A stretch of 47,837 nt of DNA from Intoshia linei. Taxonomy: Eukaryota; Orthonectida; Rhopaluridae. Location: assembly GCA_001642005.1 (NCBI GenBank), contig LWCA01000144.1, forward strand, positions 1 to 47,837, given 5' to 3'. The translations under genes and the position numbers were made by a program. Positions 1 to 11,392 of this stretch are shown here, piece after piece (the first letter of the stretch is position 1; each line of letters begins with the position of its first letter). Under the pieces are notes generated by a model, which did not search any database, was not told where the DNA came from, and saw only the letters and a list, made by a program, of their open reading frames with translations.

Positions 1-878
1 AATATAATTATCGACAAATGTGCAATTAAAAATTATTATGATACAATTATCATGGAAAAAAATTTCCCAAATATATTGTGAAAGATTAATTTAATTTGTG
101 CTTTTTAAAAATGACTTAAAAGTTATTTTAACAAAAAATATCTAATAAATTTTGGTATATTATGGAATCTCTGTATTGACCATATTTTATTGCAAACATG
201 ACTTCATTCAATGCAAACATGATTAACAAGATCGTGAATGTCTTGTATTTGAATCAATTTATTATATTGTAAATAACGAGAATTCGAGAAATTAAATCGT
301 TAATAAAATCCAAAAAAATTGAGCTAGAAATAAATTTAAAAAAATAAACTGTATAACTAAACATGGAGAACAGTATTATAAAGGCGATACCACGTTTAAA
401 AGCTCAAACGCCGATTTCCGTTAAAATAAAGTTCAGTTTTAATTTTTTTATAATATTTATACAGTGATATTTAAAATGACAAACGCAACTCGAATATATA
501 GCGTTAAATATTTTTGATTGCGAATTAGTTTTTATATTTTAAAAATACACACTTTTAGTGCTAAATGCTCATCGAATTCTAAAATTTTCCAAAAAATGTG
601 ACACCCTAGTTTATATAGCTAATATGTATGATAATTCGATAGCAAAATAATATAATAAATAACTAAAAATTAATATTGTGGACTAATTAACCCTCAATAT
701 TAATGTCAGTTTCTTGCGTCATATATGTAATGTATACAATACATAGACCTCAATTGAGCGCATCGAATGATGTACATGGTTATATGCAGATCTGTCGAAT
801 TTTTGAATAAAAGTCGATGTAAGTTTCAAAATAAATAAATATATACAAAAAAAATAAGCTAATTAATATTTTTAATTG
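1..878. other. AT-rich stretch, no gene recognised
   Basis: No exon with a recognisable protein motif, no RNA gene and no clear repeat end was found here on either strand. The first transmembrane segments of the transporter that begins in view at 1486 should lie on this side. I could not find them, so they are probably left of the window, and this stretch is most likely intron. Confidence 0.4.
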
Positions 879-1055
879 TCCACAAATAATCACCAAGCAT
901 TCTTTGGTGATTCAATCCATGAAACCGCTTTTCAAAAATTTTTATATTTTGATGAAAACGTTCACCGTGTTCGTCACTTACGGTTATGCAATTTATAGGT
1001 AATCTATCACTACGACTTTATATGAGGTGCATTTTGGGACTATAGATGCAGCCCA
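879..1055 (-). pseudogene. Fragment of a transposon-associated ORF (SDEHGERFHQ family)
   Basis: Read on the minus strand, the frame gives MGCIYSPKMHLI, an in-frame TAA, then SRSDRLPINCITVSDEHGE, RFHQNIKIFEKRFHG and LNHQRMLGDYLWT. From memory this matches a protein repeated in many arthropod and cnidarian genomes, typically written KIHFLHSHLD...SDEHGERFHQDI...EKRY...MLADYCW. Its host element class is not certain to me. The stop codon, lack of a start and short length mark it as a dead fragment. It probably lies in an intron of the transporter gene. Confidence 0.55.
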
Positions 1056-1485
1056 TTGTTTGATATTTAGTAAATACTTAATTTTTTCATTTGATTTTTG
1101 TGGAGTTCCAAATATTAAAAAAATACTGCGGTTATAGGTAAGTTTGTATTTCTATTGCATCAATTTATTAGTTGTATTATACATTCTAGACGATTTAAAT
1201 ACATATATTCCACAAATATAACAATAGTTGTCATTGCATTATTTACATGTTAAAAAATTAATACAACCAAGTACGAATAAAAGTTTATATCAGTATTTTT
1301 CTATAAAAATAAACATTAATCCAATTAATTGGGTTTTTCGTTAATAATTTCTAAAATTGATATGATCGAATCATAAGATGTATATCATCATGATGAGATT
1401 AAAATTCTCATGCTTTTAATGTATACATTTTATTGACGTATTTTTTTGTGTATTTTAGTGTTATTCAATTAATTTACATTTAAAG

Positions 1486-4400
1486 GGTATATTGGAAGCG
1501 TTTAGTGCATTTGGATTAATGATTGGTGCACCAGTTGGAGGACTACTGTATAAGGTACTGGAGGTGCCGAATCTACCATAGTCAGAGACGCCTTTTCGGG
1601 GCCTCTAAGAAATTTTGTAAATTGTAAATTGATCATTGAAAAAACTATATTCTTGAATATCATAACTATTTCGTGTGGTCAATTTAAAATGTCAAGTCAA
1701 CAGTCTTGGAGAAGTGGCTGGAAGTATATCACTAAGCATCGTTTGCGAATTTTTATCTTTAGGATCTATTTTTCCTTTTTGTGCTGTCTAGAACTTGGTA
1801 GGTTCGTCTCTGGGTACTGATTTAATGTTTGAAATTTTTTTTAATTATGTTTATTTATATACAGGTTGGAGGCTTTCAAAACACTTTTTTTATAATTGGT
1901 GGAAGTATGATACCTATTTGTTTTATAGCTTCAATTGTATTGTCCAGGAGCAATTTAAGTACTTTTTATTCATATTCATATTCTTATTTTATGTTTATTT
2001 ATTGTAACCTCTTAGAAATGCATCAAGAACCAACTCCATTTGCAAACAAAGTATCCACCGGAAATTTTTACCTTAGATTTAATAACGTCATCATATCTAT
2101 AATTATAACAATGTCGTTTTGTAGTACAGCATTTATAGACTCAATTTTATCATTCCATCTAAAGAAGAGAGTATGCTTAATCATTTTCACATTTTAATCG
2201 CATTTTATTATAAGAATTGTTGAGTATATGTGTCAATTTTGTAGTTTTTATACTCTACAGATCAGGGGTTCCAAACTTATTTAGTATACCGTCAGTGGCG
2301 TTCTAAGATTTTCCACCAATGGGGGGAAGCGAAATAATTATTAGAGTTAAACTCATGTAATGTATTTAAATTTGAATTTTTATATTTTGTTTATTGATAT
2401 ATTTCTTTATCTATAATAATTTATATTTTTTTTCTAGTTTTCATTCCAATAAATTTTTCAACTCCTACATAAAAATCGATATTTTTGGGCAGGTTCTCTT
2501 TCGGTTATTAACAACGTTAAGTCCAATAATTTATCTTAAACTAATTTTGAACTCCGATAACAAATTAATATGCATAAAACGTAAACAATGATAACAATCA
2601 TAATTCAATAAATGCAATTTGATGGGTCTAAGAAATTTTTTTTCATATTACACAAAGTTAAAATACAAAATCAAAATATTTTAGGGACACATTTGTCACG
2701 CCAGGGGGTGATCTACTACTGTCTACCGCCCCTTTTTAGAAATATGTTTTCAACACCTCTTGAAAAAATTTCGACTATGTTGTATAATATATTATACTAG
2801 GTTGGCTGTTATGGACTGCGTACAAACACCACTTAGTTCTGCCGATGGCACATTTTTATTTTAATAAAAAAATAATCTAACTTAAAAATCCTACTATTCA
2901 CTATTAGCAATACATTAAAGCATGGTTCCCAAACTTGTTCCAGGTGGAACCGTCATATCACATTACTTTTTTCTTTAAAGTGAATTATTCCATTTTGTTT
3001 TGTTAACAGTTGTGTAAAGAATTTTAAGAACAATGGTTATCCCATATTTTAATTTATTAGACAGAATGTGTGTATAATATTAAAAATAAAGTAAAAACAG
3101 TCCAATACTAAAAATTGTCATAAAGGTGTGAGTTTTGGAAATTGAAATTTATATTATTATATGTAAAAATTGTCATAAATAGCATAAATTCCAGAAAAAA
3201 TAAAATTGTATAAAAACCTATTTTGTCATTTTCAATGTGATAATTCAGTATCACTTTAATAAATACTTAAAAATACCAATTATGTATCTATTATCTTTAT
3301 TTTTATAGAAATATTTGAAAAATATTGGTTGATAATATATTAAAAATTATTTTTCACCGGGAATGCGTAGATTTATGGGGTTAAAATTTTGAATTTATAT
3401 CAACTGGAATAAGCTCTATCACAATAATTTTTTTTTAAATTTTCGGGTAGTTGATTATTTCGCATTTTTTATTTTAATAAAATATTTCGGAAAAAAATAT
3501 ATGAATATTAAAGTACTTTTTTGACAGTGAAGGCGTCACTTATTTAGATTGAAATTTTTTTAAATTCTAGGACTGTTTTCATTAAAAAGAAAGATTTTCG
3601 CTCTAAAGATTTATTTTTTTTAAATTTAAACTTATGATAATATTTATGATTTTAAAATCCGTGTCAGTGTATATTTTTTTAAATTCTCGAACTCGTTTGA
3701 TTTTCAAAAAAAGGACAATTGGACTTTTTGACCCGTAAGATGTGAGGTTGGGAGGTTGAAATTTATCTTACTAACAAACCCGAAAAAACTGTAATAGAAA
3801 TGTGGACTTTATAAAATTCTAATCCTGGTAGTTATTAAAATAAACGATAACACACACAGACAAACAAACTATATTATATAAGTAAGGATTACAATGTCGC
3901 TGTTTTTCTCAGTGGATCCCAAACTTGGTATAATAACTCCACTTACAACAAAAAATTCATCAACGCCCACTCTATATTATATTAGTATATTACTACCACA
4001 TCATATTCTTTAAAATCGCCCGTAACTGAATTACCTAACTGTTATCGCCCACTTTAGGAACCCTTAATCTAGAATCTAAATAAATATATTTTCTTGTGAC
4101 GTTTAGAATATGTATATTTTAACAGGGGTCCAATCCCTATTTTTTCAGATATGTCAAATTTATATTTTTAAACCGTTCATATTACATTTCTAGTTTGATT
4201 TGGACGAATTATACATTGGCTTAATTTTTTTTATTCCACCATTTACTTATTGTATCACTGCTCCATTCTTAGGATATATTGCAGATAAAAAGGTTTATAT
4301 TTTATTTTATCGTTGATTAAAAACGAATCTTTTATAATAATAGGGTTTAGCTTATACTATAATAGTATTAGTACATATGTACAAATTTATAATTGTTTTC

Positions 4401-7400
4401 TGAATTTATTAGATTAGGTTAGATGTATTTCTTTTTTAGCTGTAATGCAGTGGTTCCCTATTTTTTAAGCATACTCAGGCCATTTCATATAAAAAATTTT
4501 AATATAATTTCAAACATTTAAAGAGCATAAATCTGCTCCCGATAGTTAGGCCAACAAAGGTATAATGACATATTCTAATACGCAAAACTAGTCAGTGAAA
4601 TCGCTTTATCAAATAAGAATTTTTCACGTGATTTTCTTGCGATTTATTTCATTTGTGAATCACTGATACATTAAATGTTTTGTGCTGTTTTAGTAGTACT
4701 ACAGTTTATATTCAAGTAAATGTAATTATTTATTTAGCCTGGACTATTATGGCCATTTGTCTTCTCTGGTTTAATAATAATAGCTATAAGTATCATGTTT
4801 TGTAGTCCACCACAATATTACAAAATACCCGAGTAATTGAATTTTTTAACATTATAATACAGTGATGACAACCAAACCAGCAAACTGCCAACACTGAACA
4901 CTAATCGACATTTTGACATTATTTTCAGAATATTCTAGTTAAGTAAAAAATTATTTAAGAAACAATCCTTAGTGTGTTGTGACTCGTACTTATGCTAAAT
5001 TTCATACTTTGGTGAGAGAAAACTTAGTAAATATTATTTTATTAGTGTTATTAATTAATTAAGTAAACATTTCACAATGGGATCAGTGTAGGAAGGTAAC
5101 TCTGTTTAAAGAATTTAAGATATTAATGAAGATGAGTCACTTTACTTAAAATATCGAGTATAAGTGAATTTAACTAAATAAAAATCAAATCTACGTATAA
5201 ATCTATAATTCAAAATTGATATCAGGGCTCAGAGTCTGAATTTCAGACTGTGTTTACCATGGGCCGGTAATTTTACCAATTAATTGTGTCAATTTTTTTA
5301 CAGGCGGCTGAAATATAATTTATAACATAAACTATCAAAATATTACCATGAATTTTCATTTGTTAAAATTGGTCACCTGAAGTATATATTTATTTATAGA
5401 AATTGGGATAATTGAAACATTTTAATTATATATGAAACAATATAGTTCACTACCGTTACTTTGTATTTTCTTGGGTTTTCAAGGAATTGGATTAGGTATT
5501 TGTTTTGCTGCAACACAATTGATTAAATTGGAAATGGAGTAAGTTTTCAAAATATAAAAATATACTCAACTTATATTACAGATAAATGTATATTTAGAAA
5601 AATTGATACCAAAAAATCATTGCATAATTATGGTGTTGTTTCAGGATACATAAACACATTTGTTAGTTTGGGGTAATTTACTATACATTTTATATTAAGT
5701 AATGATAATGCACTTATTAATGAAACTAAGTATGGATTAGTTGAGTGATTCCCAACCTGTGGGTACACACAAGTGAGTAATTTGATATTTTTCATGGGTA
5801 GTCGTAAACTTGTTCCAAATAAAATAGGATTTTTTTATTTTTTCTGTGTCGCATGCACTATAACGTATATAATATAATTTTTCTTAAATGATATTATGTT
5901 AAATAATTTTAATAATAAAATGTAGTAATGTAATAAATGAATATTGATTCATACAATTTTACCATAGTAAAAAAAAACGGTTTTCAAGACAGCAATGTGT
6001 ATCGTTTACACATACAGTAAACTATGCGTTATAAGAACAAAATAAAACAATTGTAACGAATGTTATTGTAGCAAATATAATATTCTACTTTTTACATTTT
6101 AAGTCATTTTAAAAAAGTTTTTAATTGTATTTTCCTTTAATATACTCCAACATTGCGATATTGTTTGAATTGCTTCGTTTAGATTGACACTGCAATGATT
6201 AATATCAAATGTTTCATTTTCCATATTCTTTTCGTCCATTTGAATCAATAAACGTTTGACTAAGCATTTCCGATATTCCTGTTTAATACATTTTATAATG
6301 GCAGCATTCAAGGGTTGGGTTTTACTTGTAGTATTTTTAGGGGAAAAAATTAATTTAACATTAGTTAAAACTTGCAATGACGAATTTAAATTTGTGCTTA
6401 TATCGAATTTATTTGTAGCTTATAACTAGGGCAATTTTTTATTGACCTATAGAATAACAAAAAAACTGACCTAAAAATTAAATTTACTGACTTTATCTGA
6501 CCTTAAAATTTTTGTTTGTTTCTATGGTTAATACCAACTGAATCTACCGTACCCCAAACCTTCTTTTCGTAGACCTTAAATCAATACAATATTTAATACA
6601 CCTTTGTAGTTGTAATGTTAATAAAGTACATACCTTATTCTCATTGTCAACACTCACATTATCACTCAATTCAAATCACATTAAAATCAAATTAAATAAT
6701 TTATTATAGATCACATATCTGTTACATTACAGTAGTATTTGTACGGCACAAGAATCGTAGATTAATGTTTTAATGCAGAAAATTATAATAAGATTTATAT
6801 TCTGCAGTGATTGATAATGAATTGTTTATTCGTGTGCTAAATAATAGAATTAGAATGAATAAATAATGGTTCATTTTAATATACAAATGAGTAACATGAG
6901 TTGTGATATGTTACAACCTTAATTTTAATATTCGCATAGGCCCCGATCATGATGGTGTCGGTCACTTTACATAATAAATTAATATGAATAAAACTTAAAA
7001 TAAGGAATATTTATGCGTGTAATAATAAATATGAATAACAAGGAACTGCAAATAAAACAAACGATGTAAATCTCATTGTGTAATGTTAGAGATGTTGAAA
7101 ATTATTAATTTTTATTGTAGTATAACATAATATACTTCTTAACATTATCTGGTAAAAATTGCCTCTGTTTAGTTAGCAATTTTTTGAACAAACTAAAATT
7201 AGGTTCAACACTATTGGTGGTAGATGCCGTTTTTCTTAATAAATTGTATAGATAAGATGGTATTTGTTCAATTTTATTGTTTATTATATCATAAATATCA
7301 TTATTTTAAGTCGAATATCTTTTAAAAAAAATATTGACTTTATGGCATTTAATGACTTTATAAATTGTTAATTAGCTAATTAATAAACATAATATTGATA

Positions 7401-8453
7401 TCATGATGCTTGTAATTTTGTGCTGATTATCATATAAAAAATGGCATTTTGCCATAAAAAACTGCCCTACTTATAACGAATGTGATTTTACTGTGTACGT
7501 ATTATGGAAATCAAAATTTATTACTAAGCTGTTATTATAACGAGTGTTCTTATAATGCATAGTTTACTGTATATAAAATTGAATGTGTGTGTAGAGCAGT
7601 GGTGTCAGACTCGATTTGCTTGGCGGGTCAAACATGAAAAAAATTATTACGCGGGCCGCACAAAAAAAATCTTTACTCAAAAAATTATGTTAAAACTAAC
7701 AGATTTAATTAATTTATAATAATATTAATTTATAAAATGAAATATGAAACAATAAAAATGGAATAAGTGTAAAAATAATGTTAAAAACGTAATAATGAAT
7801 AAATAATTTATGAAAAATATATGACTAAAATTGTAAAATAAGAAATATGTGTAAAAAATTGTCATAGAAAATAAAATTTATATTATAACGCGGGCCGAAC
7901 ATTCCATAATTGGGGCCGCAAATGGCCCGAGGGCCGCATAATTGACACCCCTGGTATAGAGTCTACAGAAATAAACTAATTTAAAAAAATCAAATTTTTA
8001 ATAGTTTTGTGAGTGATGTTTTTGTTAAAGTTACATTTTTATATCTTGAATCCTTCAGGGCAAAAACCCAATATCCCGTTTTGTTTTAAAATAAAATCAG
8101 CCCTATCAAATTAAGAAATGATTTTATTTTACTACGTTGTAAAATTTGTTTTTTAAAAATTTATATGGTCTTGTTCTAAAAACTTGACCGTTTAGGTTGT
8201 TTATTGGACCTCTAATAGGAGGATTTTTAATTGAAAAGTTCAGTTTTAACTGGAGCTGCAATATATTTTCATTTGCTGTATTACTTGTGGTAATATTTTA
8301 TAATAAAACTTACTCATTACAATTTAGAATTTTTTCATTTTTATTTTGTATATATGGAAAAACTTTAAATCAACTGCACCACAAATCTATAATAAGGTTA
8401 TGTATGATACAATCAGTAATGGTACAGACAGTTCAATAACAGTTGTTTTATGA
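1486..8453 (+). CDS. SLC18B1-like MFS transporter (5' part missing)
   Basis: This is a major-facilitator transporter of the vesicular amine transporter branch (SLC18B1 carries polyamines in animals), an integral membrane protein. Exons: 1486-1554, 1865-1958, 2016-2170, 4194-4292, 4738-4832, 5446-5538, 5598-5672, 8196-8289 and 8328-8453. Phases agree at all eight junctions, giving 299 residues and a TGA stop. Evidence includes GLMIGAPVGGLLYK followed by VGGFQNTFF, the loop ELYIGLIFF...FLGYIADKK, the late MFS signature GVVSGYINTF, and FIGPLIGGFLIEKF. Helices alternate with short loops throughout. Family members have about 450 residues, so roughly the first four helices are missing, probably left of the window. 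Introns 3, 4 and 7 hold transposons. The final exon codes for one helix and a short polar tail. Substrate is not shown by the sequence. Confidence 0.85.
1570..1830. repeat. Diverged repeat shared with 43870-44115
   Basis: This intron segment shares an order of motifs with 43870-44115: a cytosine/guanine-rich start (cttttcggggcctc versus ctcttcggaggggt), then atgtcaa stretches, then an aggttcg(t/g)ctc end. Identity is patchy. It may be an old non-autonomous element. No termini were resolved. Confidence 0.3.
2263..4066. mobile_element. hAT-type element, interrupted by a Helitron
   Basis: The left end reads caggggttccaaactt. The right end reads gcccactttaggaaccctta, an inverted and slightly decayed match. 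The inner right part (gatcccaaacttgg, then catcaacgccc) resembles the right end of the hAT element at 31282-32325. No transposase frame is visible. A Helitron copy (2797-3888) lies inside. Expected 8-bp target duplications are not clear at this copy. Confidence 0.5.
2797..3888 (-). mobile_element. Non-autonomous Helitron copy
   Basis: Read on the minus strand the copy begins TCCTTACTTATATAAT after a host A. It ends in an imperfect hairpin and CTAG before a host T. The body is non-coding and AT-rich. It carries the shared family blocks, including acacacacagacaaacaaac near the 5' end and gtggactttataaaattcta. It sits inside the hAT element in the transporter intron. Confidence 0.65.
6099..6377 (-). 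pseudogene. Tigger/jerky-like transposase, C-terminal fragment
   Basis: The frame contains IFSPKNTTSKTQPLNAAII, then KCIKQEYRKCLVKRLL. This matches the LPPNTTS-x-LQPLDQG block that precedes the last catalytic acidic residue in DDE_1 (CENP-B/jerky/Tigger) transposases. About 92 residues remain with a stop at the end. The N-terminal DNA-binding and first catalytic parts are absent because of decay and the hAT insertion upstream. It is in the transporter intron on the opposite strand. Confidence 0.7.
6427..7469 (-). mobile_element. hAT element with perfect 8-bp target duplication
   Basis: The element begins tagggcaattttttat and ends with the complement of tagggcagttttttat. It is flanked on both sides by the identical 8-mer cttataac (6419-6426 and 7470-7477), the hallmark of hAT insertion. 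It lies inside the Tigger element. A remnant of the hAT dimerization domain on the minus strand supports the class. Length is 1043 bp, so most of the transposase is deleted. Confidence 0.85.
7116..7271 (-). pseudogene. hAT transposase dimerization-domain remnant
   Basis: The minus-strand frame reads KQIPSYLYNLLRKTAS, TTNSVEPNFSLFKKLLT and KQRQFLPDNVKKYIMLYYN. This follows the hAT C-terminal pattern of small residues, ER-FS, L-K, then R-L-x-x-N-[VL]. The conserved Glu-Arg is changed to Glu-Pro. No start and no catalytic domain are left. Confidence 0.65.
7597..7953. mobile_element. hAT MITE (GGTGTCAGACTC type)
   Basis: The left end is cagtggtgtcagactc and the right end is the inverted form, gaca cccctg. 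GC-rich gcgggccgc blocks sit just inside both ends. Flanking 8-mers are gtgtagag and gtatagag (7 of 8 match). It is non-coding, 357 bp. A shorter copy of the same family is at 45615-45813. Confidence 0.8.
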
Positions 8454-8946
8454 AATATTAAATTAAATTTTATGTTACGTATTTATTTTTACTATCATAT
8501 TAAAATAATTCTTTCCATTAATTTTATTATTTATAAGTCTGGTCTCAACTAATTGGGCCAAGGGTCAAAAAATTGAATATAAAAATATTTTTAAAAATCA
8601 ACCACGGGGACACATAATAATAAAGCTCGGTATCTAGGTACTCTCGTCATTCTAATATGAACCACTTTAGGATGTTATATATTTGAACATTTCAATGCGT
8701 CCGAATTGTTTTTATCACATATATCTTATATATCTCGATGAAACTACAGACAACTCGACTATTCTGACTCAATTCTACAATTAATTAATAAGTTACTGAC
8801 AATAACTTATTGTCATATATAATTTTTAATTCATTTACATATAATATCATTTCTATGGTATCATAAATAAATAAATGTTTAAAGTTATGTTGAAATATAA
8901 TATTTACAAAGGAATGGTAATAAATTATTGGTAATAATTTAATGTG
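8454..8946. other. Intergenic, no gene seen
   Basis: This is the gap between the transporter stop and the NAA30 start, both on the plus strand. It should hold the transporter 3' end and the NAA30 promoter, but I see no convincing TATA box or canonical AATAAA signal placement that could be defended. Confidence 0.4.
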
Positions 8947-10143
8947 ATGTTGACATCTGAGGATAATCCGGGTAAATTTAAAATAAATTTTAGAAAATGT
9001 ATATAAAAATGTGAATATAAACTTGTAACTCTAAAAAAATACATTAAACATCATGTAGAAGAATCAGAAACAATCCAAGAAATAATAAATAACATAAACA
9101 TATGTGACAACATCCCAGAAAATGTCAATCTCAGTTTACAAAATTTTTATCTTGATAAAAAACATTCTGAAACATTGATTCAAAAAATTGGCGAAATTGA
9201 TATAAATTGTATTGAAAATGAAATTAAACAAAATGAATTATTTTCCACAATTGATAAATGTAATGTAAATCAAAAAAATGACCAATCCAATAAAAATCAT
9301 ATAGCAACATTTCCGTATACATATATTCAATTGTCCACGGATCAGCATTTGATTGATTTGGATCATGTATTATCTAAAGATTTATCCGAACCGTACAGCA
9401 TTTTTACCTATAGATATTTTATAAAAGATAATAAAGATTTGAGTTTTTTGGTAATTTAGTAACAAACACAATAACATGTTTATTTAGACCTATGATCAAG
9501 ACAAATGTATTGGTGTAATAATGTGTAAATTGGATTATACTCTTTTCGGTAAATTAAGAGGATACATAGGCATGATTGCTGTTTTAAAGGAATATAGAAG
9601 AAAAGGAATCGGTAGCTTTAAAATTTAACTTTTTTAAAGTCATTTATAGCTCGAAATCTTTTCCTATTGAGTTCAAACACCATGTGCAAATACAAATGCT
9701 GCGAGGTATTATTTAAGTGAATCATAATAATTTCAAAATTTTGCCGATAAACCTAAAAACCCTTATCATTTTTTTGAAATTTTCAAGTTTAAAAAAAGCA
9801 AAGTAAATATATTTTTACATGGAATCTTGTTTCATTTACATTTGTAAATACAAAACTATTGTATTAATGGAACCTTACAATGTGCCACATAAATTAATTT
9901 GAACTGACTGAAATATTTTACTATTTATTTTTAACTTATATTTGATAGATTTACCTTGAAACTGAAGTTAAAAATAAAGATGCTCTTCAATTTTACCAAA
10001 GTTTGGGGTTTACTCGAACTAAACGTCTTTATCGTTATTACATGAATGAAAATGATGCCTTTGTTATGTCACGACCTTTATCGAAATCAACTTATTTTGA
10101 TACATCTTGCATTAATCTACAAATTACAAAATGTATATATTAA
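8947..10143 (+). CDS. NAA30: N-alpha-acetyltransferase 30, NatC catalytic subunit
   Basis: This GNAT enzyme moves acetyl from acetyl-CoA to the N-terminal Met of nascent proteins (Met-Leu/Ile/Phe starts) at the ribosome, normally with NAA35 and NAA38. Exons: 8947-8971, 9059-9450, 9488-9611, 9650-9705 and 9949-10143; phases agree and give 263 residues. The catalytic half is clear: KDLSEPYSIFTYRYFI (as in human SKDLSEPYSIYTYRYFI), CIGVIMCKLD, GYIGMIAV, then the acetyl-CoA loop YRRKGIAR (Q/R-x-x-G-x-G/A), IYLETEV, and LQFYQSLGFTRTKRLYRYY. About 110 residues of Asn/Glu-rich, low-conservation sequence precede it. The start ATG at 8947 is chosen because its 87-base intron restores the frame; this first exon is the least certain part. 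The stop is 25 bases from the TAF13 stop on the other strand. Confidence 0.92.
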
Positions 10144-10168
10144 AATTTTTACTTTTATTTACAAAAAT

Positions 10169-10796
10169 TTATTCCTTTTTCATTTCTTTGAGGTTTACGG
10201 TTTTCAAATAGTTTTTTGCCGAGTTTATCTCTTCTATTGAAATTATCATTTGTCTTACACGTTCATGTTTTAAAGGATCTAGGATATCTGTAGTCGTTTA
10301 TAAATTACAATTTCAATTTATTTAAATTAATAGTCCTTAGAATTTGACTCAAAATTTAAAATTTTACTTGTACTAGTTACAATTACTTAATATTATTGTT
10401 TATTACTATTAATACAAATTTATAAACCGTGTCTCACGACGAATAGTACGTCGTCCAAAGAAACTCTATTCCTCTTTCCAATTTTTAGACATTTCCGGGT
10501 CTGCATCAAAGTATATATGTTGTAATATTTTAAAATTTATAAAATTCTAATACAAACCAAATTTCTAACAAATTCAACCATTAATTCTATCAATAACATT
10601 TCCGTCTCTTCGTGATATTCTTTAGTATCCCCAAACGCGTACATCATACTAACAACTAAAAACAAACTAAATACAACTAAAAATATAATATTTGTCACAC
10701 TGAACAAATTCAGCATATATCATGGGTTACTAAATTTTCGCACTAATAACCGTCAAGTTTATTGATAAATAACTTTGCAATATGTTCAATAATCAT
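10169..10796 (-). CDS. TAF13: TFIID subunit TAF13 (histone fold)
   Basis: TAF13 pairs with TAF11 through a histone fold in the general transcription factor TFIID, in the nucleus. Exons in transcript order: 10751-10796, 10558-10655, 10428-10500 and 10169-10278, giving 108 residues (human 124). The second exon has SMMYAFGDTKEYHEET, matching MMYGFGD...ES of the family, then LLIELMVEF. The third has CLKIGKRNRVSLDDVLFVVR, matching IGRQGRVQVEDIVFLIR. The fourth opens DPLKHERVRQMI, matching the invariant DP-K---R--- of helix 3, and ends NLKEMKKE. Phases agree. The first exon (MIIEHIAKLF then INKLD) is the weakest. An AATAAA overlaps the stop codon. The gene is convergent with NAA30 and divergent from COX17. 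Confidence 0.88.
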
Positions 10797-11392
10797 TGGT
10801 CACTCATAATTATAAGAAAATTTTTTATGAAACGCTTTATAAGTCAATTTAATCAAAACACACGGAATTTATCCAGTTTAGCTTCTTTATCAACATTTGT
10901 ACTCTTATAATGTTGTACAATTGCGAAAGTCATACATTATTGTATTTTTGATAATTAATTTACATTAATGTTTGTTGTTAATTGTGATGATTACTGTTAG
11001 TAAAAACATGAGTTGAGAATCTCATTAGATTCAGTTGATTAGCTTCGGTTTTATAGAAAACTTTCAAAAAAATTTTCAATAAAACTTGCCGAAAATGGGT
11101 TTGAATTTTATAACAAAACGTATATATTAAACCACATGAAACTAAAATATATAATTATATACAAATAATGATATTCCTCAGTGAAAAATAAATACCATCA
11201 TTTTTAACGGATTTCACTATTGATTCATATGATATTGGTTCCAAATTACTCTAAATAAAATTTCTAATATATTGAACTGAAATTAGATTTATTAAATTAG
11301 TGGTAATGTTTAAAATTTAGTCATACTTCTTGATTATTTTCCATAAATTTTTTCAATTAAAATAAAGTTACATTTAATTAGAATACAACTTA
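10797..11392. other. Divergent promoter region TAF13 / COX17
   Basis: This 596-base gap separates the start codons of TAF13 (minus) and COX17 (plus), so it probably carries both promoters. It is AT-rich, with no recognised repeat and no open frame of interest. No specific promoter element is supported. Confidence 0.4.

Larger units (their letters stand above)
6015..7569 (-). mobile_element. Tigger/pogo-type DNA transposon, decayed
   Basis: Terminal inverted repeats start cagtaaactatgcgttataa on the left and cagtaaactatgcattataa on the complementary right end, with TA dinucleotides flanking both (6013-6014 and 7570-7571). The TA target and the DDE-type transposase piece on the minus strand (6099-6377) both fit the Tigger/pogo group of Tc1-mariner. 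The middle was replaced by a hAT insertion (6427-7469) and most of the transposase is gone. Confidence 0.75.
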
